Shown piece by piece: positions 54,026-62,065 of a stretch of 64,000 nt of DNA; the stretch's first letter is position 1; each line of letters begins with the position of its first letter. The translations under genes and the position numbers were made by a program. This DNA comes from Virgibacillus salexigens (GTDB lineage: Bacteria > Bacillota > Bacilli > Bacillales > Amphibacillaceae): contig NZ_BNEO01000007.1 of the NCBI RefSeq assembly GCF_014905415.1, positions 1 to 64,000 on the forward strand, read 5' to 3'. The notes beneath the pieces are model-generated. The model was not told the DNA's origin, made no database searches, and saw only the letters and a list, made by a program, of their open reading frames with translations.

Positions 54026-55426
54026 ATGATGAAAAACAGAAGCACTGAAGGCGTCAAAAAAACTGTAACAAAGATGGCGCCTGCTGTTCTTACCGCTCTT
54101 TTGGCAACAGCAGTAGGTTTTTTATCCTTGTATACTTCACCGGTACCAATGATACAAGACTTTGGAAAAATGCTTACCATTGGTATGCTAATCAGTTTTA
54201 TCGTTGGTTTGTTTATCCTGATTCCAATACTATTTACACGTGATTATTTTTTCACAAAATCGACGACAGAGAATGTAAAGATAAATACCGGGGAGTCAAA
54301 GGTGAACACCGGTTTTAGAAAAATCACTAATTCAATCATTAAACTCAGATGGCTAATCCTTTTTTTAGCAATTGTTACAGCAGCTTCCGGGATCTGGGGA
54401 GATATGTATACAGGTGTTGAAACAGATGTGGAAACTTTTATGCCTCAGGATACGCAGGAACTGGAGGATATCCACAAACTGCGTGATATTCTGGGTACAA
54501 CCGATCAAGTTTCCATCATGTACGGCACAGACAATGTGCTTGATGAAAAAACATTGAAATGGTCGGAAGAAATGACTAATTCCCTTGAACAGGAATTCCC
54601 ATCCGTTATAGTTGACACCAATTCCTTGTCAGCACTTTTAAAGAAAATGAATGAAGGTGAAATGCCGAATCAGAAAAAAACAGCTGACATTATTGAAGAC
54701 ATGCCGGAAGAACAGTTAAAACTATTTATAAACGAAGAAAGAAACAAATCTGTTATAAATGTTGGTATCAAGCACCTGGAAGCAGAGCAACTGCAGACTT
54801 TTATCACGGAAACAAAAGAATATGTTGCAGGTAATAAGCCAGATGATATCAGTGCGACAATAACTGGTAAAGCGGTTGTAGATGTGGAAATGGTAACTGC
54901 ACTAACGACAGGCAGATATAAAATGACCCTGTTGGGCATGGGTCTTGTTTTTCTTGTCTTATTACTGATTTACCGGCACCCGATAAAGGCTTTCATTCCC
55001 CTGCTGCCAATTGTGTTTATAGTTGGCTGGTCAGGCGGGGTTATGTACTTGTTTAATATTGATTACACTCCTTTAACAGCAACACTTGGCGCACTGATTA
55101 TCGGTATTGGAACAGAGTTTACGATCCTTATAATGGAGCGGTTTTACGAGGAACGCAAAAAAGGTTTCAAAAGCCGGGAAGCAATCTTAACAGCCAATGA
55201 AAAAATAGGTAAAGCTATATTTGCTTCAGCCTTCACAACAATTGGCGGATTCAGTGCTTTGCTTATATCTGATTTCGTGATTTTAAGCAATTTTGGTATG
55301 ATGATATTAGTGAATATTTCCTTTGCCCTTTTGAGTACGATCATTGTACTGCCCACAATATTGGTAATCCTTGACCGATTTGTGCGTACAAAAAGTGATA
55401 AGGGAACAGAATTTGTAACGGGGTGA
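54026..55426 (+). CDS. MMPL/RND-family exporter, C-terminal part
   Basis: 466 residues continuing the same permease. MAPAVLTALLATAVGFLSL (about 17-35) is the helix that normally follows the Asp-Tyr motif of the first part. Then come a second extracellular domain (about 120-290) and a last helical bundle with GIGTEFTILIMERFYEE and ASAFTTIGGFSALL. ATG 54026 follows the upstream TAA directly; AAAGGGGGG (54008-54016) gives it a proper ribosome site with 9-nt spacing. The two parts together (about 965 residues, 12 helices) equal one normal RND protein. Confidence 0.85.
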   Translation: MMKNRSTEGVKKTVTKMAPAVLTALLATAVGFLSLYTSPVPMIQDFGKMLTIGMLISFIVGLFILIPILFTRDYFFTKSTTENVKINTGESKVNTGFRKITNSIIKLRWLILFLAIVTAASGIWGDMYTGVETDVETFMPQDTQELEDIHKLRDILGTTDQVSIMYGTDNVLDEKTLKWSEEMTNSLEQEFPSVIVDTNSLSALLKKMNEGEMPNQKKTADIIEDMPEEQLKLFINEERNKSVINVGIKHLEAEQLQTFITETKEYVAGNKPDDISATITGKAVVDVEMVTALTTGRYKMTLLGMGLVFLVLLLIYRHPIKAFIPLLPIVFIVGWSGGVMYLFNIDYTPLTATLGALIIGIGTEFTILIMERFYEERKKGFKSREAILTANEKIGKAIFASAFTTIGGFSALLISDFVILSNFGMMILVNISFALLSTIIVLPTILVILDRFVRTKSDKGTEFVTG

Positions 55427-55433
55427 AATAGGT

Positions 55434-56009
55434 ATGCGAGATAAAACGGATCAAATTTTGAATGCAGCAATCAAGGTATTCATTTCAAAAGGGTTCCTAC
55501 AGTCCACCACTCAGGAAATCGCTAAGGAAGCCGAGGTGGCCGAAGTAACACTTTACCGCAAATTTTCTACGAAGCAGAAGCTCTTTGAGACTGTGGTGAA
55601 AAAAGCACTGGAGAATGAATTTCATGCCAAAGTCATGAAGTTCGCGGAAGAACCGGGAACAAAGGAATTTTTTAAACGCATTCTGGATGATCGATTTACA
55701 GCTTTGTCAAAAAACCATATGCTTGCAAAGACACTGCTTGCTGAAAGTTTTATGGGACATTTAGCTGACGAAATTAATTTTCCCGTTATTATTTTTAATG
55801 GATTAAAAAAAGGATTGGATATACACTTTGCCGGATTTGAAAATAAACCTGATACAAACCTTCTTGCAAGGCAAATAGGGGGTATTCTTCTCGGCAGTCT
55901 GACATTCCCGCCGGAAGTGCCTTATCATAAGCAGTCCATACAGCAAAAGGCAGAGCTGTTAAACGTGCAGGTGCATGCTTTGGAAACTTTTATCCCCCGT
56001 GGTAATTGA
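55434..56009 (+). CDS. TetR/AcrR-family transcriptional regulator
   Basis: 191 residues. The N-terminal HTH is typical: RDKTDQILNAAIKVFISKGF, then TTQEIAKEAEVAEVTLYRKF (about 25-44). The C-terminal domain is a ligand- and dimer-forming helical region. It starts 8 nt after the exporter gene behind GGGGTG, so it is co-transcribed and likely represses its own operon through the inverted repeat at 52465-52490. The inducer is unknown. Confidence 0.92.
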   Translation: MRDKTDQILNAAIKVFISKGFLQSTTQEIAKEAEVAEVTLYRKFSTKQKLFETVVKKALENEFHAKVMKFAEEPGTKEFFKRILDDRFTALSKNHMLAKTLLAESFMGHLADEINFPVIIFNGLKKGLDIHFAGFENKPDTNLLARQIGGILLGSLTFPPEVPYHKQSIQQKAELLNVQVHALETFIPRGN

Positions 56010-56138
56010 ATGGTTGCAGGAACACACGAGAGACTGAGACATTATTGTTTTTTCGAGAGAGATACAAAAGTAACTGAAAACAAACTTGGGACATATTATG
56101 ATTTTGTAATATATAATCACAAGAAAGGATTGAAGAAT

Positions 56139-56687
56139 ATGTCTCAGTATGAATATCCTTATTCCTACCCTTCAATTTGTAATTGTGGCAGGGTACCATA
56201 TAGCTGGGGGGCAGCAAATGAATTTTATGCAAACCAACATTGGCCATACGCAGACCCCCGCAGCTATACGGGGCCCATGCTGCAGGATCATGGAAAAGAG
56301 CCATTTGTTCTGAATATAGATCAGGCTGCCAAGCAAAACAGTACTTTTCGTACAGCCATATGGACCGGGGATAACTTACAGGTTACATTGATGAGTATTG
56401 GAGTCGGGGAAGATATAGGTTTAGAAGTACATCCTGATGTGGATCAATTTTTACGTGTTGAAGCAGGCCAAGGAGTCGTTCAAATGGGAGATAGGAAAGA
56501 AAGTTTATATTTTCAGGATAGAGTTTTTGATGATTATGCAATTATGGTACCTGCAGGCGTATGGCACAATCTGATTAATACGGGTCGTACACCGCTTAAA
56601 CTTTACACAATCTATGCCCCGCCTGAACATCCGTTTGGCACTGTTCATCGTACAAAGGCAGAGGCAATGGCTGCTGAGGAAAATTAA
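56139..56687 (+). CDS. Cupin-domain protein with Tyr-rich N-terminus
   Basis: About 182 residues from ATG 56139 (AAAGGAT upstream). The N-terminus is rich in Tyr and Pro (SQYEYPYSYPSICNCG), followed by a spacer and a single cupin domain (about 75-165) with the metal-site pattern GLEVHPDVDQFLRVEAGQG and PAGVWHNLINTG. The function is unknown; small cupins of this kind occur as Bacillales/Clostridia proteins of unassigned role. A TATAAT at 56112-56117 may be its -10 box. The in-frame extension upstream to 56010 is unlikely to be translated. Confidence 0.75.
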   Translation: MSQYEYPYSYPSICNCGRVPYSWGAANEFYANQHWPYADPRSYTGPMLQDHGKEPFVLNIDQAAKQNSTFRTAIWTGDNLQVTLMSIGVGEDIGLEVHPDVDQFLRVEAGQGVVQMGDRKESLYFQDRVFDDYAIMVPAGVWHNLINTGRTPLKLYTIYAPPEHPFGTVHRTKAEAMAAEEN

Positions 56688-56754
56688 ATCAGTTTTATTA
56701 GACGTGCAAACTTGAGAATGCTGATCAAAAAAATTGATTGCATGTCATTAAAAG

Positions 56755-56798
56755 TCAGGTTTCGACCGGGGGTGGATCTGGTCGTTGCCTGATCTTTT
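56755..56798 (+). terminator. Terminator after the cupin gene
   Basis: TCAGG (56755-56759) and CGACC pair with GGTCG and CCTGA (56788-56792) in an interrupted stem, followed by TCTTTT. Confidence 0.6.
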
Positions 56799-56887
56799 GT
56801 CTAAAACTTAACTTTTTCAAATAGGTTAGAGCACCGTTTTATTATTTTCATCAAGTTTTCATATTCATACTTTACTATGAATCATAA

Positions 56888-57277
56888 GAAAAAACCGGTT
56901 CAAGTGGAGGCGAAATCACCTCACCACCGCCTGCCGGTGAAAAGGATGATGTCAAAGAGATAGATAAGGTGGGGGTTTCAGTAGGACAAATTGCTCCGGA
57001 CTTTAAATTAAAGATGCTCGAAGGAAAAATAGTGCGCTTGTGAAATTACCGGGGTGAACGTGTTATCGTCAATTTTTGGGTTACATGGTGTCCCTCTTGC
57101 AGAGCAGAAATACCTGATTTTCAAAAGCTCTATAAAAATAAGGATGTGGAAATATTAGCGGTTAATCTGACATCAACGGAAGAAAGGAAAGAAGGTGCAA
57201 AAAATCAAGTAGCATTGGTTATCACAAAAAAATGGGATATGCGCTTGACAAAATACCTGGCAGGGTATATAGTGTAA
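56888..57277 (+). pseudogene. Broken TlpA/ResA-like thiol-disulfide protein
   Basis: Reading one frame gives VGVSVGQIAPDFKLKMLEGKIVRL, then TGA at 57041-57043, then NYRGERVIVNFWVTWCPSCRAEIP and DFQKLYKNKDVEILAVNLTS. This is the TlpA/ResA/StoA thioredoxin fold with active site WCPSC. The signal/anchor start is lost (a stop precedes the frame), one in-frame TGA replaces a Ser-like position, and the C-terminal third is missing. The 3' end runs into the promoter of the sulfur operon. Family members reduce cytochrome c or envelope disulfides. Confidence 0.85.
57245..57273 (+). promoter_or_regulatory. Sulfur operon promoter with CstR-like operator
   Basis: TTGACA (57245-57250), a 17-nt spacer and TATAGT (57268-57273) make a near-perfect SigA promoter. 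The spacer holds ATACCT-GGCA-GGGTAT (57253-57268), one mismatch from the ATACCC-N4-GGGTAT symmetry of CsoR/CstR operators. Bound repressor would block RNA polymerase directly. It overlaps the end of the broken TlpA-like gene. Confidence 0.75.
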
Positions 57278-57333
57278 CATGTAATGTTTTTAAAGGGGTT
57301 CAGCAAAAATGCGAACCCTATTATTAAACGGTA

Positions 57334-57354
57334 TATAATACCCATACGGGTATT
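57334..57354 (+). promoter_or_regulatory. Second CstR-like operator
   Basis: A perfect palindrome AATACCC-ATAC-GGGTATT (57337-57354) overlaps a TATAAT (57334-57339) and lies 30 nt before the first DsrE gene. An inverted repeat GGGTTC-N11-GAACCC lies just upstream (57296-57318). With the site at 57253 this gives two operators about 84 nt apart. Confidence 0.75.
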
Positions 57355-57383
57355 CGTAAATAAAAGGAGTTGAAAATTAATCA

Positions 57384-57863
57384 ATGCAGGACAAAAAGAA
57401 AACAACAATTGTTTTGTTCAGTGGTGATTATGATAAAGCAATGGCTGCATATATTATCGCAAACGGCGCGGCAGCCTATGACCATGAGGTGACTATATTT
57501 CACACATTCTGGGGATTAAATGCGCTCCGGAAAGATAGTCAGGTTCCGGTAAAAAAGAATTTTCTCGAAAAAATGTTTGGAAAACTCATGCCGCGTGGTA
57601 CAGATAAAATGGGCATATCCAAAATGAATTATTTGGGAATGGGACCAAAAATGATTAAACGTGTTATGAAAAAGCACAATGCTATGCCTCTTCCCCAATT
57701 GGTGGATATGGCTCAGGAACAGGATGTTAAACTGATTGCGTGTACCATGACAATGGATTTGCTCGGCCTTCAAAAAAAAGAACTTCTGGATGAAATTGAA
57801 TACGGCGGTGTGGCTGCTTATGTTGGAGAAGCAGAAGAAGGCAATATCAGTCTATTTATTTAG
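57384..57863 (+). CDS. yrkE: DsrE2-family sulfur carrier protein (YrkE-like)
   Basis: 159 residues of the DsrE/DsrF-like family. The conserved Cys120 in LIACTMTMDLLG is the likely persulfide-carrying residue, and the N-terminal TTIVLFSGDYDKAMAAYIIANGAA forms the Rossmann-like core. The central Met/Lys-rich segment FGKLMPRGTDKMGISKMNYLGMG is typical of the DsrE2 (YrkE) type. AAAGGAG precedes ATG 57384. First gene of the sulfur operon, behind two CstR-like operators. Its role in sulfane sulfur relay is inferred. Confidence 0.85.
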   Translation: MQDKKKTTIVLFSGDYDKAMAAYIIANGAAAYDHEVTIFHTFWGLNALRKDSQVPVKKNFLEKMFGKLMPRGTDKMGISKMNYLGMGPKMIKRVMKKHNAMPLPQLVDMAQEQDVKLIACTMTMDLLGLQKKELLDEIEYGGVAAYVGEAEEGNISLFI

Positions 57864-57872
57864 AATAATTTA

Positions 57873-57896
57873 ATACCCCTACCCATATTGGGGGTT
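57873..57896 (+). promoter_or_regulatory. Degenerate CstR-like site between DsrE and rhodanese genes
   Basis: ATACCC at 57873-57878 followed by TACCCATATTGGGG (57880-57893) resembles the operator but has imperfect symmetry. It lies 50 nt before the rhodanese gene. No matching promoter is clear. Confidence 0.35.
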
Positions 57897-57941
57897 GATT
57901 TAAGGATCAGTTAAATAACACTATCAAGGAGGTAAATTCAA

Positions 57942-58241
57942 TTGAAATCAGTAAAGACGAACAAACTGGAAGAAAGAATCAAAAACAAAAGTGATGTAAA
58001 TGTTATTGATGTACGCGAGGATGATGAGGTGGCACAAGGGAAAATAACGGGTGCGAAACACATTCCGCTTGGTGAGATTTCGGATCGAATCAATGAAATA
58101 GATAAAAACAAACACTATTATATGGTTTGCCGTTCGGGCGGCCGTAGTAGTAAAGCATGTGAAATTCTTATGAACCAGGGATTTGATGTAACAAATGTTG
58201 ATGGCGGTATGCTCGCCTGGACAGAGAAAGTGGAGAAATAA
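57942..58241 (+). CDS. Single-domain rhodanese
   Basis: 99 residues, one rhodanese fold. The active loop CRSGGR starts at Cys63, preceded by HYYMV; a six-residue loop is typical of thiosulfate or persulfide sulfurtransferases. Start TTG 57942 behind CAAGGAGGT. It stands directly before the TusA-rhodanese gene. Together these two give the Rhod-TusA-Rhod order of staphylococcal CstA, but as two polypeptides. Confidence 0.9.
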   Translation: MKSVKTNKLEERIKNKSDVNVIDVREDDEVAQGKITGAKHIPLGEISDRINEIDKNKHYYMVCRSGGRSSKACEILMNQGFDVTNVDGGMLAWTEKVEK

Positions 58242-58261
58242 ATTAAAGGAGGCATTGATTC

Positions 58262-58837
58262 ATGGGAATTACAGCAAATGAAACAGTGGATGCAAAGGGA
58301 CTTGCTTGTCCAATGCCAATTGTCAAAACAAAAAAGGCTATTTCTGATTTGGCTCCTGGGCAGGTTATGGAAGTACAGGCAACCGATAAAGGATCCACAG
58401 CCGATATTAAGGCCTGGGCGGAAAGTACAGGTCACCAGTACTTGGGCACTGTTGAAGAAGATGACGTGCTGAAGCATTATTTGCGCAAAGCAAGTGATGA
58501 TGAAGTGAAAAATGAAGCAAACTATGATGATGTGATTGATTTACAGGTGTTGCGGAATAAAGTCGATGGACTTGAAGATGTAACGATTCTTGATGTTCGT
58601 GAACAAGCAGAATATGCATTTAATCATATTCCGGGCGCAATCAATGTTCCGCTTGGGGAATTGGAAAACCGAATGGATGAAATAAATACTGACAAAGAGA
58701 TTCATGTTATTTGCCGTACGGGGAGCCGAAGCGACCTTGCAGCCCAAAAGCTGTCACAAAAAGGTTTCAAAATCGTAAAAAATGTGGTGCCGGGCATGGC
58801 TGAATGGGATGGCCCAACGGAGAAATCCACAAAATAA
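58262..58837 (+). CDS. yrkF: TusA-rhodanese fusion (YrkF/CstA-like)
   Basis: 191 residues. The N-terminal TusA/SirA domain (about 5-76) has the sulfur-carrying Cys16 in KGLACPMPIVKTKKA. The C-terminal rhodanese (about 92-185) has Cys151 in the loop CRTGSR. This is the YrkF layout of B. subtilis and the C-terminal two-thirds of CstA, which moves persulfide sulfur from thiols. AAAGGAGG precedes ATG 58262, 20 nt after the rhodanese gene. Confidence 0.92.
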   Translation: MGITANETVDAKGLACPMPIVKTKKAISDLAPGQVMEVQATDKGSTADIKAWAESTGHQYLGTVEEDDVLKHYLRKASDDEVKNEANYDDVIDLQVLRNKVDGLEDVTILDVREQAEYAFNHIPGAINVPLGELENRMDEINTDKEIHVICRTGSRSDLAAQKLSQKGFKIVKNVVPGMAEWDGPTEKSTK

Positions 58838-58855
58838 TTGAAGGAGGAATAAACA

Positions 58856-59260
58856 ATGGAAAACAATAACACACGCGTAGCAATAATAGCAGCAAATGGT
58901 GGTATGTTCGATGCCTATAAAGTATTTAACATTGCAACAGCAGCCGCCGCATCGGATAAAGAGGTAGGGATATTCTTCACATTTGAAGGACTCAACCTGA
59001 TTCATAAGGAGGCTCACAAAAACCTGGCGATGCCGGAAGGGAAAGAGCACTTCAAAGAAGGCTTTGAAAAAACGAACGTTCCATCCATCAGTGAGTTGTT
59101 GGAAATGGCTCAGGAAATGGGTGTCAAAATGATTGGATGTCAAATGACAATGGATGTTATGAATCTGGAAAAAGACGATTTTGTGGAAGGAATTGAAGTC
59201 GGCGGGGCAGCTTCATTCATTGAATTTGCCAAAGATGCTGATATTTCACTGACATTTTAA
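58856..59260 (+). CDS. DsrE-family sulfur carrier protein, second copy
   Basis: 134 residues, a shorter relative of the protein at 57384, lacking its central Met/Lys insert. The conserved Cys95 lies in MIGCQMTMDVMN. The N-terminus RVAIIAANGGMFDAYKVFNIATAAA is the nucleotide-like fold of the family. GAAGGAGG precedes ATG 58856. Two DsrE homologues in one operon suggest different relay partners; this is inference. Confidence 0.85.
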   Translation: MENNNTRVAIIAANGGMFDAYKVFNIATAAAASDKEVGIFFTFEGLNLIHKEAHKNLAMPEGKEHFKEGFEKTNVPSISELLEMAQEMGVKMIGCQMTMDVMNLEKDDFVEGIEVGGAASFIEFAKDADISLTF

Positions 59261-59279
59261 ACAGTAGGAGGCTAATTGT

Positions 59280-60410
59280 ATGACAAAAAGTATTACGACT
59301 GATGAACTCGCAAAACGGGTTGTCAACCGTGAGGAGACTCTCATCCTGGATGTTCGGAATACGGATGAGTTTGATGATTGGAAGATCGAAGGGGACAGCG
59401 TTGAAATAATCAATGAACCTTATTTCAATCTGCTCGATGGCGTTGACGCTATAGCGGATAACGTTAATAAAGATCAGGAAATAATTGTGGTTTGTGCCAA
59501 GGGGGGCTCATCAAAAATGGTGAGAGACCTTTTAGAAGAAGAAGGTTTTACACATGCTTATGACTTGGAAGGTGGCATGAAAGCCTGGAGTGAACATTTG
59601 GAGCCTGTCAAAATAGCAGACTTGAATGACGGTGGAAGTCTATACCAGTTTGTACGTCTTGGAAAAGGCTGCTTGTCATATATGGTCGTTTCCGACAAAA
59701 AAGCAGCGGTTGTTGATGCTAATCGTATGACAGGTATTTATGAACGTTTTGCTGAAGAAAAAGGTGTATCGATTGAGCATACGATTGATACGCATCTTCA
59801 CGCTGACCATATTTCGGGTGGACGTCAACTCGCTGAAAATACCGGAGGCACGTATCATTTACCGGATAAAGATGCGGAAGAAGTAACATTTGATTATGCA
59901 TCATTGGAAGAAGGAACAGATATTACTGTCGGCAACACAACTATTCAGGTACAGCCAATCTATTCACCGGGACACACAATTGGAAGCACATCGTTGATGA
60001 TTGATAACAAATACCTGCTGACCGGAGATATTCTATTTGTGAAATCGATTGGCCGCCCTGATTTGGCTGGAAAGGCTGAAGATTGGGTCGGAGATTTGCG
60101 GGAAACGTTATACAGCCGTTATAAAGAACTGTCTGACGATCTGATTGTATTGCCCGCTCACTATTCATTTGTGGATGAACTTGGAAATGACGGAAGTGTC
60201 AAGGCACGGCTTGGTGATTTGTATCAGCGTAATTCAGGTCTGCAGGTGGAAGATGCACAGGATTTCCGGAAAATGGTAACGGAGAACCTGCCGCCGCAGC
60301 CAAACGAGCACGATAATATTCGTCAGACCAATATGGGTAAAATGAACCCGGAAGCTGAAAAACAGCGCGAAATGGAGATTGGCCCGAATCGCTGTGCAGT
60401 ACACGGTTAA
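59280..60410 (+). CDS. yrkH: Rhodanese-persulfide dioxygenase fusion (YrkH/CstB-like)
   Basis: 376 residues. The N-terminal rhodanese (about 1-110) has Cys72 in CAKGGS. The C-terminal metallo-beta-lactamase domain has the ETHE1-type motif THLHADH (171-177), SPGHTIGS with His232, TGD with Asp250 and PAHYS with His294. These are the non-heme iron ligands of persulfide dioxygenases, which oxidise persulfide to sulfite. Staphylococcal CstB has the domains in the other order (MBL first, rhodanese last). TAGGAGG precedes ATG 59280. Confidence 0.9.
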   Translation: MTKSITTDELAKRVVNREETLILDVRNTDEFDDWKIEGDSVEIINEPYFNLLDGVDAIADNVNKDQEIIVVCAKGGSSKMVRDLLEEEGFTHAYDLEGGMKAWSEHLEPVKIADLNDGGSLYQFVRLGKGCLSYMVVSDKKAAVVDANRMTGIYERFAEEKGVSIEHTIDTHLHADHISGGRQLAENTGGTYHLPDKDAEEVTFDYASLEEGTDITVGNTTIQVQPIYSPGHTIGSTSLMIDNKYLLTGDILFVKSIGRPDLAGKAEDWVGDLRETLYSRYKELSDDLIVLPAHYSFVDELGNDGSVKARLGDLYQRNSGLQVEDAQDFRKMVTENLPPQPNEHDNIRQTNMGKMNPEAEKQREMEIGPNRCAVHG

Positions 60411-60478
60411 TACATTTAACTGAATGGATGGGTCCAGAAACAGCACGGTGATTAAAAAATTACAAGGAGGAACTTATG

Positions 60479-60706
60479 ATGGAAGCAGTAAAAGTATTAG
60501 ATGCAAAAGGAATGGCATGTCCTATGCCGGTAGTAAAAACGAAAAAGGCAATCGAAGAAATTGAATCGGGTGAAATTCTGGAAGTTCATGCGACAGACAA
60601 AGGTGCAAAAAGTGATTTAACAGCTTGGACTAATTCAGGTGGTCACGAGCTGGTGGATCAAACTGAAGAAAATGACGTACTGAAGTTCTGGATTAAGAAA
60701 TCCTAA
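60479..60706 (+). CDS. yrkI: TusA-family sulfur carrier (YrkI-like)
   Basis: 75 residues, a single TusA domain. Cys14 in KGMACPMPVVKTKKA carries the persulfide; the C-terminal half ends ENDVLKFWIKKS. The start is ATG 60479 (8 nt from AAGGAGG) or the adjacent ATG 60476. It closely resembles the TusA domain of the fusion at 58262. A terminator follows before the TauE gene. Confidence 0.9.
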   Translation: MEAVKVLDAKGMACPMPVVKTKKAIEEIESGEILEVHATDKGAKSDLTAWTNSGGHELVDQTEENDVLKFWIKKS

Positions 60707-60711
60707 CGAGG

Positions 60712-60740
60712 GGCCCCTTATTCAGGGGTCTTTTCTTTTT
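60712..60740 (+). terminator. Terminator between yrkI and yrkJ
   Basis: GGCCCCT (60712-60718) pairs with AGGGGTC (60724-60730), one G-T pair, a 5-nt loop, then TTTTCTTTTT. It would reduce transcription of the exporter gene relative to the sulfur enzymes. Confidence 0.8.
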
Positions 60741-60757
60741 ATGAAAGGAGTATGGCT

Positions 60758-61540
60758 ATGGAATACAGTTTAATGTTCATATTAGTCCTGTTTTTAATTG
60801 GATTTGGTGGTTCATTCCTATCCGGGATGGTTGGTATCGGTGGTTCCATTGTTAAATATCCGATGCTGCTATACATTCCGCCTTTATTAGGACTATCAGC
60901 GTTTACAGCGCATGAAGTTTCCGGCATTAGTGCCGTTCAGGTTTTGTTTGCTACAATTGGCGGGGTATGGGCATACCGGAAAGGTGGATACCTAAATAAA
61001 ACACTGATTATTTATATGGGGATAAGTATCCTGCTTGGAAGTTTTATTGGTGGTTATGGTTCCCAGTTCATGACGGATGGCGGCATCAATTTTGTGTATG
61101 GTGTAATGGCTACCATCGCAGCCGTTATGATGTTTGTTCCTAAAAAAGGGATCGACGATACCCCGCTTGACCAGGTTACATTCAACAAGTGGCTGGCTGC
61201 ATTTTTTGCATTTGTAACCGGTATTGGGGCCGGAATTGTAGGTGCGGCAGGCGCATTTTTATTGGTTCCAATTATGCTGCTTGTGCTGAAGATACCGACA
61301 CGTGTGACGATTGCATCTTCACTTGCCATTACATTTCTTTCAGCCGTTGGTTCAACGGCAGGTAAAATAATGACGGGCCAGGTGTTACTTATTCCGGCTG
61401 TGATCATGATTATTGCTAGTCTGATTGCATCTCCGCTTGGTGCAAATGCCGGTAAGCGAGTAAATACGAGAGTATTACAAGGCATTCTTGCCGTTCTGAT
61501 TCTGGCAACAGCTGTTAAAATATGGTCGGATTTTTTCTAG
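60758..61540 (+). CDS. yrkJ: TauE/SafE (TSUP) family sulfite/organosulfonate exporter (YrkJ-like)
   Basis: About 260 residues with roughly seven to eight membrane helices. It has the TSUP repeats [24 protein letters not shown] near the N-terminus and [21 protein letters not shown] in the second half. TauE in the staphylococcal cst operon is thought to export sulfite made by the dioxygenase. Start ATG 60758 is preferred over ATG 60752, because AAAGGAG at 60744-60750 is too close to the latter. Confidence 0.9.
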   Translation: MEYSLMFILVLFLIGFGGSFLSGMVGIGGSIVKYPMLLYIPPLLGLSAFTAHEVSGISAVQVLFATIGGVWAYRKGGYLNKTLIIYMGISILLGSFIGGYGSQFMTDGGINFVYGVMATIAAVMMFVPKKGIDDTPLDQVTFNKWLAAFFAFVTGIGAGIVGAAGAFLLVPIMLLVLKIPTRVTIASSLAITFLSAVGSTAGKIMTGQVLLIPAVIMIIASLIASPLGANAGKRVNTRVLQGILAVLILATAVKIWSDFF

Positions 61541-61576
61541 GATAACCAGTTACCTAATGGATTAGGAGGGAGTTGG

Positions 61577-61936
61577 ATGGAAATTTTACAATGGATTTTT
61601 TTCATTATTATAATTGCATTTGTGGTGAACTTTTTTCTTCCGACAAAAGGAGTTTCGAATATAACCGCAAAAGAAGCAAAAGATAAGTTTGCGGAAAAAG
61701 ATGTACAGTTCGTTGATGTAAGAACACCGGGTGAGTATAAAGCCAATCATCAGAAGAAATTTGCAAATGTGCCATTAGCCCATTTATCAAAACGTACCGG
61801 AGAATTGGATAAAAATAAAGAAGTAGTCGTTATTTGTCAAAGCGGTATGCGAAGCGCAAAGGCAGCCAAAATGCTTAAGAAACAAGGTTTTGAAAAAATA
61901 TCTAATGTTAAAGGCGGAATGAATGCCTGGGTATGA
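61577..61936 (+). CDS. Membrane-anchored rhodanese
   Basis: 119 residues. An N-terminal helix (about 4-21) anchors a single rhodanese domain with Cys87 in the loop CQSGMR. With a short N-terminus before the helix, the topology of the catalytic domain cannot be decided by eye. TAGGAGGGAG precedes ATG 61577, 36 nt after yrkJ. This is the third rhodanese gene product of the cluster besides the fusion proteins. Confidence 0.88.
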   Translation: MEILQWIFFIIIIAFVVNFFLPTKGVSNITAKEAKDKFAEKDVQFVDVRTPGEYKANHQKKFANVPLAHLSKRTGELDKNKEVVVICQSGMRSAKAAKMLKKQGFEKISNVKGGMNAWV

Positions 61937-62065
61937 TGATTGATAATGAAGAAGTTTAACATTCCGTCGTATGGGTTAATATTAAACGTTGGATAAAAAT
62001 TACCAAATATAATTTTATCTGTTTATGGCAGGTAACTTTTTATAAAAAGGGAGTTGTTTAAGGTT

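Noticed and set aside
57241-57360. CRISPR or tandem repeat from the recurring ATACCC/GGGTAT blocks
   Set aside because: Only two to four imperfect copies with irregular spacing, each at a promoter; they fit operators, not an array.
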